In this document: positions 11,571 to 23,173 of the stretch, piece after piece
Numbering within the stretch: the first letter of the stretch is position 1
Layout: the number at the start of each line of letters is the position of its first letter
From: Corylus avellana
Lineage: Eukaryota > Streptophyta > Magnoliopsida > Fagales > Betulaceae
Direction of reading: 5' to 3'
Assembly (NCBI RefSeq): GCF_901000735.1
Contig: NC_081551.1
Span: forward strand, 10,970,281-11,034,280
Length of the DNA: 64,000 nt
Notes under the pieces: model-generated
Told to the model about the DNA's origin: nothing
The model's input: only the letters and a program-made list of their open reading frames with translations
Databases searched by the model: none
Program-made: the position numbers and the translations under genes

Positions 11571-12945
11571 TGTTGTGCAAATTTATTTGACTCGCAAGTT
11601 CACGAATCGTTTGCAATATAATGTTTTGCAAGTGTGAGGTTGATCCCATAGAGAATTGTGTTTTTGAAGAACAATTTATAACTAAACTAATTTTATTCTA
11701 ACCTAGTTCCAAAAAAAGTTTGAATTTTGAGTTTTGAAAATTAAAGGATAAACATAAATTAAATAAAATAAAACAAAAGATAAAGACTAAGGTTTGGGAA
11801 TCCACACTCACTGAATCATAACAACATACTCCATGTTCATCAATATTTATCCGAAGTTCTCACAATTAAAATCTTAGATATGTTTTACTATGCTTTAACA
11901 GTTAATCAAAATCATCCCATATATCCATTCATTGCACAAATCACAAAAGGAATCCAATATCAATTAAATCATCAAATGTATTTGTAAATCACAAAAGATA
12001 TCAAATTTTAATTGAAACACCTAATGTATCTGTAGAACAAATCACAAGGGATATCCAATTTTTAAGCAAATAAAATCAAGCAATCAATTGTATTGAATTA
12101 TCTCAAATCATCAAGTGTATCCTTGAATCACAAAAGATATCCAAGAATCATTCAATCCAATTGAAAATGAGTAAAACAATTGAAATATAAAACTCAATAA
12201 AATTGGATAAATCAAGACTTACATAAAAGTGATGTTGTTCTTCATCAGTGAGGCTTCATCCCCAACCCCCAACCTTAGTTGGGAATTTAGCTCTACATAA
12301 AAATAAAATCTAAACCTAAACCTAAAGAAAAACTAAACTAAAGCTGTAGAATTTTGCTCTCTGGACTTATGTATCTTTCTTGAATACAAAGAGGTTTATT
12401 TATAAGATTAAGAGAGTCCTAGAAGCCCTAGTAAGCCAAGATAATTTGTAGGTCTGTCTCCAGACCAAATAGAAGTCTGAAATTGGAATAGGATTCATCC
12501 AGATTTGTGTTCTTTTATTGCAGGGTGATTTTGGCATAGTAACCATCCGAATTAGAAAAATCTTATTTCACAATGAACTATAGTATGTTGAGTTATATTT
12601 CCAATGGCGCTTGAATCACCTCAATTCGATACTCTAGTGGAAGGTTATGTAAAATACTGAGATATTTGCATAATTTAAATTTGAATAAAATCTGAAATTT
12701 TATCCAATCTGAAATTTAATCCAATTTAACATTTTCTTGGATTTGGTTAACCACATCATCTAGGTCTTCTCAAAGTGTGCTTTCTTCCAAACTTTGTATT
12801 TTTCCCTTTAAAGCTGTAGTTTTTCTTTAACGACCTATAAAACACTAAAAACACAAAGCTAAAACAAAACATTAGATAATGACACAGCTAATGATTAACT
12901 AATGTAAATAAAGGGGTCCAAATATGCAATATTTAATACCTATCA
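11571..12945 (-). mobile_element. Solo LTR nested in family-Y LTR
   Basis: On the plus strand it begins TGTTGTGCAAATTTATTTG and ends ACCTATCA. On its own strand it therefore starts TGATAGGT and ends in ACAACA. Flanks are GTAAA (11566-11570) and CTAAA (12946-12950), a 4-of-5 target duplication. It has no GATCGATC motif array, unlike family X. Confidence 0.78.
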
Positions 12946-13970
12946 CTAAACCCTACGATTTTACTAGGGTTTTTAGGTTTTCTAGAGTATTCCTAAGCCT
13001 ATAAATGGATCTCTAAACCTTTAGAATAATCATCCATCAATAGACAACTTTGGGGGAGGAATTTGGAGGCTACTTCTAGGAGCGGTGTTTGGTTCTTTCT
13101 TTCTGATGTGCAAAATATCTACCTAAATTAATAGGTAAATAATTGTACGTTTAATCTGCAAGTGCACAAGGTCAACATAGTAGTATATGGTGCAAGTACA
13201 GGATCATTCTCACGAGGATTGCTGAATTTATGTTTAAAAATAAATTCCTTAAGTAAAACAAAGATTGATTGGTTAAGTGATGATAATAAAAGGTAGGGCT
13301 TTGATATCTACCACTAATTATATTTAGTTAATACAACAATATGCCAATGCTTTGATCATGTTATGCATATCTAATGTTTGTCAACCTAAGGGCATGGCGT
13401 ATACTCCTAAGGCTATAGATTTCCCTAAGCAACGAGTTAGGCATGGCGTATACTCTAACTCTTTTCTTTTCTATGGGATTTAGCATGGTGTATACCAAGT
13501 TGTTCCTTAGGAAATCATATATTTTATGGAAATTGACAAACACATGAGACCTAGGGCATGACATATACTCCCGGTTCCCATGTTGATTAACCCAAGAATT
13601 GCGGTGTGGATTCTTTTGTTACTTATGTTAAACCCAGGACTCGGCCATCCAAAGTGATTTAACTAACTAGTCCATACCACATGCATATGTTGATCAAGCA
13701 CACACATATGAGGAATTCATGCAAGTAGGCATTAATCAAGTTAAATAGCATAACAAGATCATCACAAGGGCGCCAACATTGAAATATTAACTAAACATAA
13801 TTATGGCTTCAATCTAGCCCTACTAATTAAATTAGCTACTCATAAAATTGATGTTAAACATCTTCATGAAATAAAATAAAAGAAAAGAAAAGAATAAACC
13901 CGAAACTTGAACTTCAAGAGCTCCTCTTCTTCTCCTTACAAAGTATATCTATTCTAGAGGCTTAAGGGTC

Positions 13971-13978
13971 TATTTATA
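13971..13978 (-). promoter_or_regulatory. TATA box of the E1 left LTR
   Basis: TATAAATA on the minus strand, in the same relative place in every family-X LTR of the window. Confidence 0.65.
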
Positions 13979-14117
13979 GGTTTTAGAAGTCCTTAACAAA
14001 GTAGTAAAGCTAAGGATTTTGTACGGTTTCAAAACCTATTACAATTGGGAGTTGGAAAACCCTAATATGGAAAGAGGAACATTCTAACTGCCACTTGATG
14101 TGTCTCCTACGCACGGG

Positions 14118-14240
14118 TGCGATCGATCGCAGCCCGTATGCGCTCGATCGCAGGTCTGAGATCGATCCTCTTTTGGCATGCGCTCGATCGCTCCTGGCCT
14201 AGATTGTGCTTTGTCTTCTCGGGTACTGCGCTCGATCGCA
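14118..14240. promoter_or_regulatory. Palindrome array in U3 of E1 left LTR
   Basis: Copies of TGCGATCGATCGCA and TGCGCTCGATCGCA, some partial, lie about 140-265 bp upstream of the minus-strand TATAAATA box. The first form is a perfect 14-bp palindrome. Function is inferred only from position and repetition. Confidence 0.65.
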
Positions 14241-14433
14241 GTGTTAGGGAGCTCCAATTTTCTCCATCTTCTCTTTTTGAGCCCAAATCATCTAGATTTA
14301 CTTCATTTTCTTCCAAAAGCCTAGAAAAGTATGAAAAACACAAAAAGGAATTAAAATGGCCTAATTAACTAAAACCAAAGGATTAAAACATGTAATTTAA
14401 GGGCTGAAAATATGAATATTTTAGCACTTATCA

Positions 14434-16270
14434 CACTCCCAAACTTACATATTGCTAGTCCCTTAGCAATACAAAACTAAAAACAGGAATGGAAAAACAG
14501 AAAACTAAAGATAAATTCATCTTTCGTGGGATGTACGATTGTATTTAGCGTATGCAACAAGCCTTTTAAACCCCTAGGAACTCCCTAGTGGACGAGTGAA
14601 GTCTCGTGAGGGTTTTCCAGAAATGTTACCCACAAACATCATGCACAGTTCATGTTATTTCAAAATTAAAGCATCACTTCAAGATTATGATTTTCATTCA
14701 TCAGCAAACTTAAAAAGATGAACTCCATCTTCACAATGAATTGTAATCTCAAAGTGCAATTACTTACAAAGGACATGCTAAATCATCACAAGTTTGGAAT
14801 TTGTGTACAGTGAATTAGTACAAAATTATGAGGCTTCCAAATCTTTCCAATATGCAATGTCTCCTTATCTCAGAATTCACTAAAATTCCTATTAGAATGA
14901 CACACTGGCATATTTCTTTTTCTTTCTTTTTCTCTCTTTTTTTTTTTTTTTTGGTCAGGTTGTGCAATGTTGGTTCCCTTAAGCTTTCTATTTGACCCTT
15001 GTAACGAGTGTTAAGTCAATGACTTCCAAACCAGATGGTTTTAGAGCATTAGGTGTAAAGACACCCCTAAGGACCTATTAACTCGAGTCAAAAAGGCTAC
15101 AAAACCAACTAACCATGACATTGATCAAATCCAAATTTTTCACCTTTTGATGTGAACACTCAATGCTTTGAGGCAAGAGGTCCGGTTACTCATTGAAACG
15201 CCATCAATGATCATTTATTTATTCTTTTTATTTTTTTATTTTTTTATTTTTTTTTATTTCATCACTATATATTGCATAGAGTCATCTAATAAGTCATCCA
15301 ATTTCATCCAAGATGCAGAAACACACATATTAGACCTCATGTCATTCTTCACAAATTATGTGCTAATGTGCTTGAGTGCTTAGATCAAACATGTAATTTT
15401 TCAACTGTCCTCAACAAGTAACCAAACTAACAGATTCACTCATCAGATCATGTGTTCAAAATTTTAAGCTTACTGATGAATTCAAGCCACAATTCTTTTA
15501 GATCAACTTAAAATTTTAGAGCAAACATGAACATGCATAACGTTTCTTTTTTTTTTTTTTTTCCCAAATAAACAAGCAAACACACAAAACAAATAACATG
15601 AAATTGGGACAAAGTGTGTGTGAACATGTGTGCCCATACCCCCAAACTTAAATGACACACTGTCCCCAATGTGTCTAAGTAAAGGAAAGAATGTACCCGG
15701 GAGATGGTCGACATAGTCTTGGAAAGCATGGCTCATAGCACACCCCCAAACTTGAATCGAAGCACACTTGTCCCTGCAAAATAAGAAAACACACAAACAA
15801 GTAAAAAAAAAAAACAAAACTAAAAATAAATAAAAAGATTAACTTAAAACACACTAAACAAAACAAAATAAAAAGATAACTATGGGATGCTGCCTAAGTG
15901 CGCTCGATCGCACGCATGGTGCGCTTGATTGCATTTGCGCAAGGCTGTGCATCTATGGGTGATGTGCACTCGAGCGCACATTAGGTGCGTTCGATCGCAC
16001 TAATAGAATGTACAACAGCCAAAAGTCGGTTACTACGCTCGATCGTACTCAGGGTGCGCTCTATCATAGTAATAGAATGCAATGAAACCACAAGTGAAGA
16101 CCTGCGCTCAATCGTAAGCAGGTTGCAATCGATCGTAGTAACATAATGTAAAAAAATACATGGCAAAAGACATGAAACACTAAAACACTAAAGTAAAACA
16201 AAACACTAAGGAAAACAAAATAAAATAAAACAAACAACAAAATAAAAGGATATGCTATGGGGTGCCTCCC
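14434..16270. other. E1 internal 3' region without coding capacity
   Basis: Between the polypurine tract and gag remnant. It holds a conserved block near 14560-14650 with a stem-loop (14592-14607), a T/A-rich tract (15205-15262), a minus-strand A-run (15548-15562) and a second palindrome array (15899-16140). Frames here are low-complexity shadows. Confidence 0.75.
15899..16140. repeat. Palindrome array in E1 3' region
   Basis: At least seven variants of TGCGCTCGATCGCA, spaced roughly 15-60 bp, many with a C-to-T or G-to-A change at a CpG (for example GCAATCGATCGTAG). Confidence 0.75.
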
Positions 16271-16292
16271 ATGAGCGCTAAGTTTAACGTCT

Positions 16293-17588
16293 TCAGCCAG
16301 ACTGTGGCACTTTAAACTTGAAGTACCAATCTTTTCGTCTCTTGCACCAAAGGGAATGAATCTTTTTTGTTGCACGGTGCTTCCTAGTGTCTATAGATCG
16401 GGGAAGACCACTTTGATTTTTCTTAAACAGTTGCTTATCCGGTGGGGAATCATGAACTGGAATAAAGTAAGAAGAAAACTCAGGAAGCTTCTCTATCTTG
16501 ATGTCCTCAATTTTCTCATGTGGTCGCTCTAACAGACTTCTCTCTTGGCCTCTTGGTGTTTCAGGAATGAGAGCTAATGGTGAAAAAATCTTAGTGCTCT
16601 CTTCTTTTTCCTGATGTGGCTCCTGTGGAATTTCAGTTTGCTCCTCTGTCCCCTCTTCCGCTTGATTTTCCGCCACCTTTTCGCTCCTCAATGTGGTAAT
16701 TTCTTACTCATGATAGAAGGTGCACTCTTCCTCCATGTACTGTTCATTGGGGTGTTCCATCAACTGCCTTTGACAGTCTTCTTCTTGGTATTGGTGAGGC
16801 CTATTGATGCGGAATGTACTTAGCTCCTTGGCCAATTGTCCCACTTGTACTTCTAGTCTTTGAATGGCTTGATCATGCCTTGTATTGATTTGTTCTTGTG
16901 CAAACACAAATTGTTGTTGTGAAGTCACCAATTGTCGTACAAGATCCTTCAGGTCATCCTTCTCTGGCTTTTGAGCTGGTTGGACTGCTTGTTGGAAATT
17001 GCTTTGTTGTCCTTGAGGGTTCCGAATGTTCCTACTTTGACTCAATGAAGAATTGAGGTGGTTGTGCCACCCTGAATTATAAGTGTTGGAGTAAGGATTG
17101 TTCTTGGGAGGATAAGTGTGCTGTCCCACATAATTCACCTCTTCTTGTTCTGCATATGGAGATAAAGGACACGTCTCAGTGGTGTGATCTAAATGGGAAC
17201 AAATAGCACATACCTAGTTTGGTGTGTCCCATTGCAGAGGTGAGATTTTCTGGGCAGTCATGGCCTTGACAATTATGTCCAACTTCTTCTCTATGGCAGC
17301 CTTCTGATCTTGTAGTAGTAGATCCGATTGAGAGGAATATGCATGATTTTTAAGAGCTCGAGCTTGCCATGGGAAATTTGACTGTTGGCTCCAGGTTGGG
17401 TTGCAGGAATCAAGATAGTTGTCGTTCCTCGGTCTAGAGATCGATGTGTTCTTATGCCCAAAAATTTTGTTAGGAATTTGTCTTATTGAAGGACATTCTC
17501 TAACATGGTGATAAGGGTCGTGGCATAAAGAACACGGTCCATGGGGTGTCGGAATGCCTCCCCACATATGTGAAATTAAAAATAACAA
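16293..17588 (-). pseudogene. E1 gag remnant: two zinc knuckles, no capsid domain
   Basis: Two CCHC knuckles of the form CX2CX4HX4C are visible in minus-strand translation: CSLCHDPYHHVREC (in the 17214-17588 frame) and CAICSHLDHT..C just after an in-frame TAG at about 17214. This TAG stands where the sister element reads CAG. The knuckles are followed by the Athila-like block NPYSNTYNSGWHNH, a Gln-rich coiled-coil-like stretch (VTSQQQFVFAQEQ, QAIQRLEVQVGQL) and an acidic, proline-rich end. A further stop lies at 16704. The capsid (Retrotrans_gag) part found in element B is absent between the leader and the first knuckle. Confidence 0.8.
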
Positions 17589-17711
17589 AAAGAAGTTAAA
17601 ATTAAAAGGGAAATAAAAACTTACTAATATGCAGACTCGAATGGCCCTGCATGAAACAAAAGAAAAAAATCAGATCTATAATTAGTGCAGTAACTGTGTT
17701 GCTCTCTGGAT

Positions 17712-17788
17712 GTGCGATCGATCGCACCGTGAGTGCACTCGATCGTACTGGTGCGCTCGATCGCCCTGGTTGGGCGATCGATCGCACC
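17712..17788. repeat. Palindrome array in E1 5' leader
   Basis: Four variants of TGCGATCGATCGCA within 77 bp, between the primer-binding site and the gag remnant. Confidence 0.75.
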
Positions 17789-17882
17789 TCCAGAGGCAAA
17801 ACAGGAACTACGGAAAAAACTATAAAAACAGAAAAATTTAAAACAAAAACAAACTAAGGAAAATAATTCCAAACAAATCAAA

Positions 17883-17903
17883 CAATCCCCGGCAACGGCG
17901 CCA
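17883..17903 (-). other. E1 primer-binding site (tRNA-Asp type)
   Basis: On the minus strand it reads TGGCGCCGTTGCCGGGG followed by ATTG. This is complementary to the 3' end of plant tRNA-Asp(GUC) (CCCCGGCAACGGCGCCA) and lies six bases from the LTR end. Athila/Tat-group elements commonly use this primer. Confidence 0.9.
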
Positions 17904-17909
17904 AAAACT

Positions 17910-20635
17910 TGATGTACAAAATATCTACCTAAATTAATAGGTAAATAATTGTACGTTTTACCTGCAAGTGCACAAGGTCAACATAGTAGTATATGGTGCA
18001 AGTACAAGATCATTCCCACGAGGATTGCTGAATTTATGTTTAAAAATAAATTCCTTAAGTAAAACAAAGATTGATTGGTTAAGTGATGATAATAAAAGGT
18101 TGGGCTTTGATATCCACCACTAATTATATTTAGCTAATACAACAATATGCCAATGCTTTGATCATGTTTTGCATATCTAATGTTTGTCAACCTAAGGGCA
18201 TGGCGTATACTCCTAAGGCTATAGATTTCCCTAAGCAACGAGTTAGGCATGGCGTATACTCTAACTCTTTTCTTTTATAAGGGATTTAGCATGGTGTATA
18301 CTAAGTTGTTCCTTAGGAAAACATATCTTCTATGGAAATCGACAAACACATGAGGCCTAGAGCATGGCATATACTCCCAGTTCCCCATGTTGATTAACCC
18401 AAGAATCGCGGTGTGGATTCTTTTGTTACTTATGTTAAACCCAGGACTCGGCCATCCAAATTGATTTAACTAACTAGTCCATACCACATGCATATGTTGA
18501 TTAGGCACACACATATGAGGAATTCATGCAAGTAGGCATTAATCAAGTTAAATAGCACAACAAGATCATCACAAGGGCGCCAACATTGAAATATTAACTG
18601 AACATAATTAGGTCTTCAATCTAACCCTACTAATTAAATTAGCTACTCATAAAATTGATGTTAAACATCTTCATGAAATAAAAGAAATGAAACAAAAGGA
18701 AAAGAATAAACCCGAGACTTGAACTTCAAGAGCTCCTCTTCTTCTCCTTACAAAGTATATCTATTCTAGAGGCTTAAGGGTCTATTTATAGGTTTTAGAA
18801 GTCCTTGACAAAGTAGTAAACCTAGGGATTTCGTAGGGTTTCAAAACCTATTACAATTGGGAGTTGGAAAACCCTAATATGGAAAGAGGAACATTCTGGT
18901 TGCTACTTGATGTGTCTCCTGCGCACGGGTGCGATCGATCGCAGCCCATATGCGCTCAATCGCAGGTCTGCGATCGATCCTCTTCTGGCATGCGCTCAAT
19001 CGCTCCTGGCCTGTGTTGTGCAAAAATCTACCTAAATTAATAGGTAAATAATTGTACGTTTTACCTGCAAGTGCACAAGGTCAACATGGTAGTATAAGGT
19101 GCAAGTACATGATCATTCCCACGAGGATTGCTGAATTTATGTTTAAAAATAGATTCCTTAAGCAAAAGCAAAATAAAAGTTGATTGTTGATGTGATGATG
19201 ACAAAGGGTAGGGCTTTGATATCCACCACTAATTATATTAAACTAGTATTTCAATATGCCAATGCTTTGATCAAGTTATGCATATTTAATGTTTGCCAAC
19301 CTAAGGGCATGGGTGTATACTCCTTAAGCTATTGATTTCCCTAAGCAACGAGTTAGGCATGGGTGTATACTCTAACTCTTCTCTTTCCTAAAGGATTTAG
19401 CATGGTATATACTAAGTTGTTCTTTAGAAAAGCATATGTTCTATGGAAATCGACAAACACACAGGGCCTAGGGCATGGGTGTATACTCCTAGTTCCCTAT
19501 GTTGATTAACCCAAGAATCGCGGTGTGGATTCTTTTGTTACTTAAGTTAAACCCAGGACTCGGTCATCCAAATTGATCTAACTAACAAGTCCATACCACA
19601 TGCACATGTTGATCAGGCATACACATATGAGGAATTCATGCAAGCAGGTATTAATCAAGTTAAATAGCACAACATGATCATCACAAGGCGCCAATATTGA
19701 AATATTAATTTAACATAACTAGGGCTTCAATCTAGCCCTACTAAATAAATTAGCTACACATAGAGTTGATGTTAAACATCTTCATAAAATAAAAGAAAAG
19801 AAAAGAAAGGAAAGAATAAACCCGAGACTTGACTTGAGAGCTCCTATTCTTCTCCCTTCTCCAAGCCTACCTATTCTAAAGGCTTAGGAGTCTATTTATA
19901 GGCTTTAGAAGTCCTTGGAAAAGTAGTAAACCCTAGGGTTTTCGTAGGGTTTCAATCCTATTACAATTTGGAGTTTGAAAAACCCTAATATGGAAATAGG
20001 GACATTATAGCAGCCACTTGGAATGCCTCCTGCGCACAGGTGCGCTCGATCGCAGCCAGTGTGCGCTCGATCGCAGGTCTGCGATCGATCCTTCTTTTGC
20101 CCTGCGCTCGATTGCTCCTGGTCTTGCTCGTGCAACATCTTCTCTGGTATTGCGCTCGATCGCAGGTACCCTGCGATTGATCGCAGTACCAAGGAGCTCC
20201 AATTTTTCCATCTTCTCCTTTTGAGCCTAAATCACCCAGTTTTACTTCACTTTCTTCCAAAAGCCTGTAAAAACATCAAAAACACAAAAAGGAATTAAAA
20301 TGGCCTAATTAACTACAACCAAAGGATTAAAACATGTAAGATAAGGGCTGAAAATATGAATATTTTAGCGCTTATCAGCCTGGACTGTGCTTTGTCTTCT
20401 CGGGTACTGCGCTCGATCGCAGGTACCCTGTGATCGATCGCAGTGTCAAGGAGCTCCAATTTTCTCCATCTTCTCTCTTTGATCCCAAATCATCTAGATT
20501 TACTTCATTTTCTTCCAAAAGCCTAAAAAAGTATGAAAAACACAAAAATGAATTAAAATGGCCTAATTATCTAAAACCAAAAGATTAAAACATGTAATTT
20601 AAGGGCTGAAAATATGAATATTTTAGCACTTATCA
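17910..20635 (-). repeat. E1 right LTR (5' LTR), split by a nested solo LTR
   Basis: Starts TGATGTACAAAATATC and ends GCACTTATCA. Without the nested solo LTR and one duplication copy it is about 1.36 kb. The palindrome array is split between 18928-19000 and 20398-20445 because the insertion hit the array itself. Confidence 0.9.
19014..20377 (-). mobile_element. Family-X solo LTR nested in E1 right LTR
   Basis: Starts TGTTGTGCAAAAATC and ends GCGCTTATCA, with perfect target duplication GCCTG at 19009-19013 and 20378-20382. It carries its own palindrome array at 20040-20185. Confidence 0.93.
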
Positions 20636-21416
20636 CTTTCCCTTTTCTTTTTAGTTTTATTTTCATTATGTGTAACTAACTCTTTAGGATGGCTAGATTG
20701 AAGCCTTAATTATGTTTATTTAATATTTCAATATTGGCGCCTTTGTGATAATCATATTGTGATAACTTGATTAATTCTTGTTTTATTGAATTTCTGATAT
20801 GTGTGTGATTGGCCATTATATGCATGTGGTATGTATTAGTTAATTAAATCAATTTGGATGATTGAGTCCTGAGCTTAATAAGAGTAACAAAAAAAATCCA
20901 CACCAGGTTCTTGGGTTAATCAACATGAGGAACCAAGAGTAGGCACCTATGCCCGAGGCCTCATGTGTTTGTCGATTTCCACAGATTTATGCTTTCTTAA
21001 AGAACAACTTAATAGACACCCATACTAAATCCTTTATGAAAGAAAAGAATTAGAGAAGATACACATGCCTAATTTGTTGCTTAGGAAAATCAATAGCTTA
21101 AGGAGTAGACACTCATACCCTTAGGTTGGCAAAAATTAGGTATTCATAATATGGTTGGATCATTGATATATTGTCATATTAGCTAAGTACGATTAGTGGT
21201 GGATATTAATGCCCTACCTTTTTATTTATCTTTTATCTTTTCATAATATCAATATCGTGACAATTTTGATATTTTAATTAATTATAAATAAAATCAACAA
21301 TCTCTGTGGGATCGATCTCATACTTGTTGCACTATACTATTGTTTTGATCTTGTGCACTTGTGAGTTAAAACGTACTAAATATTATCTATTAATTTAGGT
21401 AGTATTTGGCACAATA

Positions 21417-21834
21417 TGTCCTCAAAAATTACTCAAATCAGATCTTGCGCAATCACCCACGTCTACTCCGAAGGTATCTTCGTCTAAGCTAGCTAAACTG
21501 CACCATTATTCGTAATGGAGGGGGGAAAACCTAAAATAACGAGGTAAGTCTAAAGACTTAGTGAACGTTAACGTATATAATGCCCATGCCAGTTTTTGTA
21601 ATGAACTCTAATTTTTAGAAAATATGCAACAGTTTCATCGTGACAATTTTCCGTCGGTGTGATATAGATATATGATATATGCATATGATATTGAGTAACA
21701 ATCATAGTTCAACAATATGGTCTACCCAAGATATTATCCTTTCTCAGTAGGGTTAGCGCTGTCCTAAGGGACCTGTAATATAATGTCGGTGCCCTGACCA
21801 TTGTCGCTACCGTACATAACAGTAGCGGCACGAC
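21417..21834 (-). mobile_element. Tekay-type LTR fragment, continuation
   Basis: Matches 60727-61124 of the Tekay LTR (phrases CGTCTAAGCTAGCTAAAC and CAGTAGCGGCACGAC). It continues the fragment at 10683-11090 and stops where element B starts. Confidence 0.88.
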
Positions 21835-22027
21835 TTATAAGTACTAAAATATTCATATTTTCAGCCCTTAACTTGCATGTTCTAATCATTTGGTTTTGGC
21901 TAATTAGGTCATTTTAATTCCTTTTTATGTTTTTCATACTTTTGTAGGCTGTTGGAAGAAAATGAAGTAAATCTAGATGATTTGGGGTCAAAAGAGAGAA
22001 GATAGAAAATTGGGAGCTCTATGACAC

Positions 22028-22155
22028 TGCGATCGAGCACAGTACCCGAGAAGACAAAGCACAATCCAGGCCAGGAGTGATCGAGCGCATGACGGGTTGA
22101 AGAGGATCGATCGCAAACCTGCGATCGAGCGCTCACGGGTTGCGATCGATCGCAC
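22028..22155. promoter_or_regulatory. Palindrome array in U3 of element B
   Basis: Includes TGCGATCGAGC, GGATCGATCGCA and TGCGATCGATCGCA. It lies about 140-265 bp upstream of the TATA box at 22294, the same arrangement as E1 but read on the other strand. Confidence 0.65.
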
Positions 22156-22293
22156 CTGTGCGCAGGAGACATATCAAGTGGCGGCCAGATTGTCATTCTT
22201 TCCATATTAGGGTTTTCCAACTCCCAATTGTAATAGGTTTTGAAACCCTACGAAATCCCTAGGTTTACTACTTTGTCAAGGACTTCTAAAGCC

Positions 22294-22301
22294 TATAAAT
22301 A
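22294..22301 (+). promoter_or_regulatory. TATA box of element B 5' LTR
   Basis: TATAAATA within GCCTATAAATAGACCC. This would make everything upstream of about 22325 the U3 region. Confidence 0.65.
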
Positions 22302-23173
22302 GACCCTTAAGCCTCTAGAATAGATATACTTTGGGAGGAGAAGAAGAGGAGCTCTTGAAGTTTAAGTCTCGGGTTTATTCTTTTCCTTTCTTTTCTTTTC
22401 TTTATGAAGATGTTTAACATCAATTTTATGTGTAGCTAATTTAGTTAATAGGGCTAGATTGAAGCCCTAGTTATGTTTAGTTAATATTTCAATATTGGCG
22501 CCCTTGTGATGATCTTGTTATGCTATTTAACTTGATTAATGCCTACTTACATGAATTTCTCATATGTGTGTGCCTGATCAACATATGCATGTGGTATGGA
22601 CTAGTTAGTTAAATCAATTTGGATGGCCAAGTCCTGGGTTTAACATAAGTAACAAAAGAATTCACACCGTGATTCTTGAGTTAATTAATATGGGGAACCG
22701 GGAGTATATGCCATGCCCTAGGTCTCATGTGTTTATTGATTTCCATAAAACATATGCTTTCCTATGGAACAACTTAGTATACATCATGCTAAATCCCTTA
22801 GAAAAGAAAAGAGTTAGAATATACGCCATACCTAACTCGTTGCTTAGGAAAATCTATAGCCTTAGGAGTATACGCCATGCCCATAGGTTGACAAATATTA
22901 GATATGCATAACATGATCAAAGCATTGACATATTGTTATATTAGCTAAATATAATTAGTGGTGGATATCAAAGCCGTACCTTTTATTATCATCACTTAGA
23001 CAATCAATCTTTATTTTACTTAAGGAATTTATTTTTAAACAAAAATTCAGCAATCCTCGTGGGAATGATCCTGTACTGCACCATATACTATTATGTTGAC
23101 CTTGTGGACTTGCAGGTAAAACATACAATTATTTACCTATTAATTTAGGTAGATATTTTGCACATCAAGTTTT

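Larger units (their letters stand above)
13104..14433 (-). repeat. E1 left LTR (3' LTR of the element)
   Basis: Starts TGATGTGCAAAATATC and ends GCACTTATCA on the plus strand, 1330 bp. It contains the palindrome array (14118-14240) and a TATAAATA box on the minus strand at 13971-13978. Confidence 0.92.
13104..20635 (-). mobile_element. Element E1: non-autonomous gag-bearing LTR retrotransposon (family X), with a nested solo LTR
   Basis: Complete element on the minus strand with perfect target duplication CTTTC at 13099-13103 and 20636-20640. The left LTR is 13104-14433 and the right LTR 17910-20635, the latter split by a solo LTR at 19014-20377. The internal part (14434-17909, about 3.5 kb) has a tRNA-Asp-type primer-binding site next to the right LTR, a polypurine tract next to the left LTR, and only a nucleocapsid-type gag remnant. 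No protease, reverse transcriptase or integrase is visible, so it would depend on enzymes supplied in trans. Confidence 0.92.
11091..21416 (+). mobile_element. Solo LTR (family Y, related to X), split by nested insertions
   Basis: A forward LTR that starts TGTTAAGTGCC and ends AGTATTTGGCACAATA, flanked on both sides by the 5-bp target duplication TGTCC. Removing the nested solo LTR (11571-12945) and the nested element (13104-20635) leaves about 1.4 kb, a normal LTR length for this group. The last base pair of the usual CA end is changed. The family resembles X in layout, with diverged CGATCGAGCGCA motifs at 11310-11485. Confidence 0.85.
21835..23167 (+). repeat. Element B 5' LTR
   Basis: About 1333 bp. 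Starts TTATAAGTACTAAAATATTC (consensus TGATAAGTGC) and ends TTTTGCACATCA. It has a palindrome array at 22028-22155 and TATAAATA at 22294-22301. Confidence 0.9.

Noticed and set aside
14118..14240. CRISPR-like or satellite array
   Set aside because: Units are unevenly spaced with short non-unique spacers, in a plant nuclear context, and lie within LTRs.
14107..14368. Many overlapping frames on both strands with repeated peptides such as RSIA, ALDRS, AIERT (also near 20005-20298, 27383-27729, 41484-41797, 50034-51216, 52740-53060, 53863-54234)
   Set aside because: They are translations of the palindromic DNA array, which lacks stops in several frames. No start context, domain or codon evidence supports a protein.
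14560..14650. Hammerhead ribozyme in the conserved 3' block
   Set aside because: A stem-loop is present but the core CUGAUGA and GAAA elements of a hammerhead were not found.
22669..22911. Repeated short frame with MPCPRSHVF...SLRSIRHA (also 45327-45548, 51663-51884 and, inverted, 13361-13564 and 34917-35117)
   Set aside because: It recurs because it lies in the LTR itself, downstream of the TATA box, and varies in frame and stops between copies. Could be chance openness of LTR sequence.
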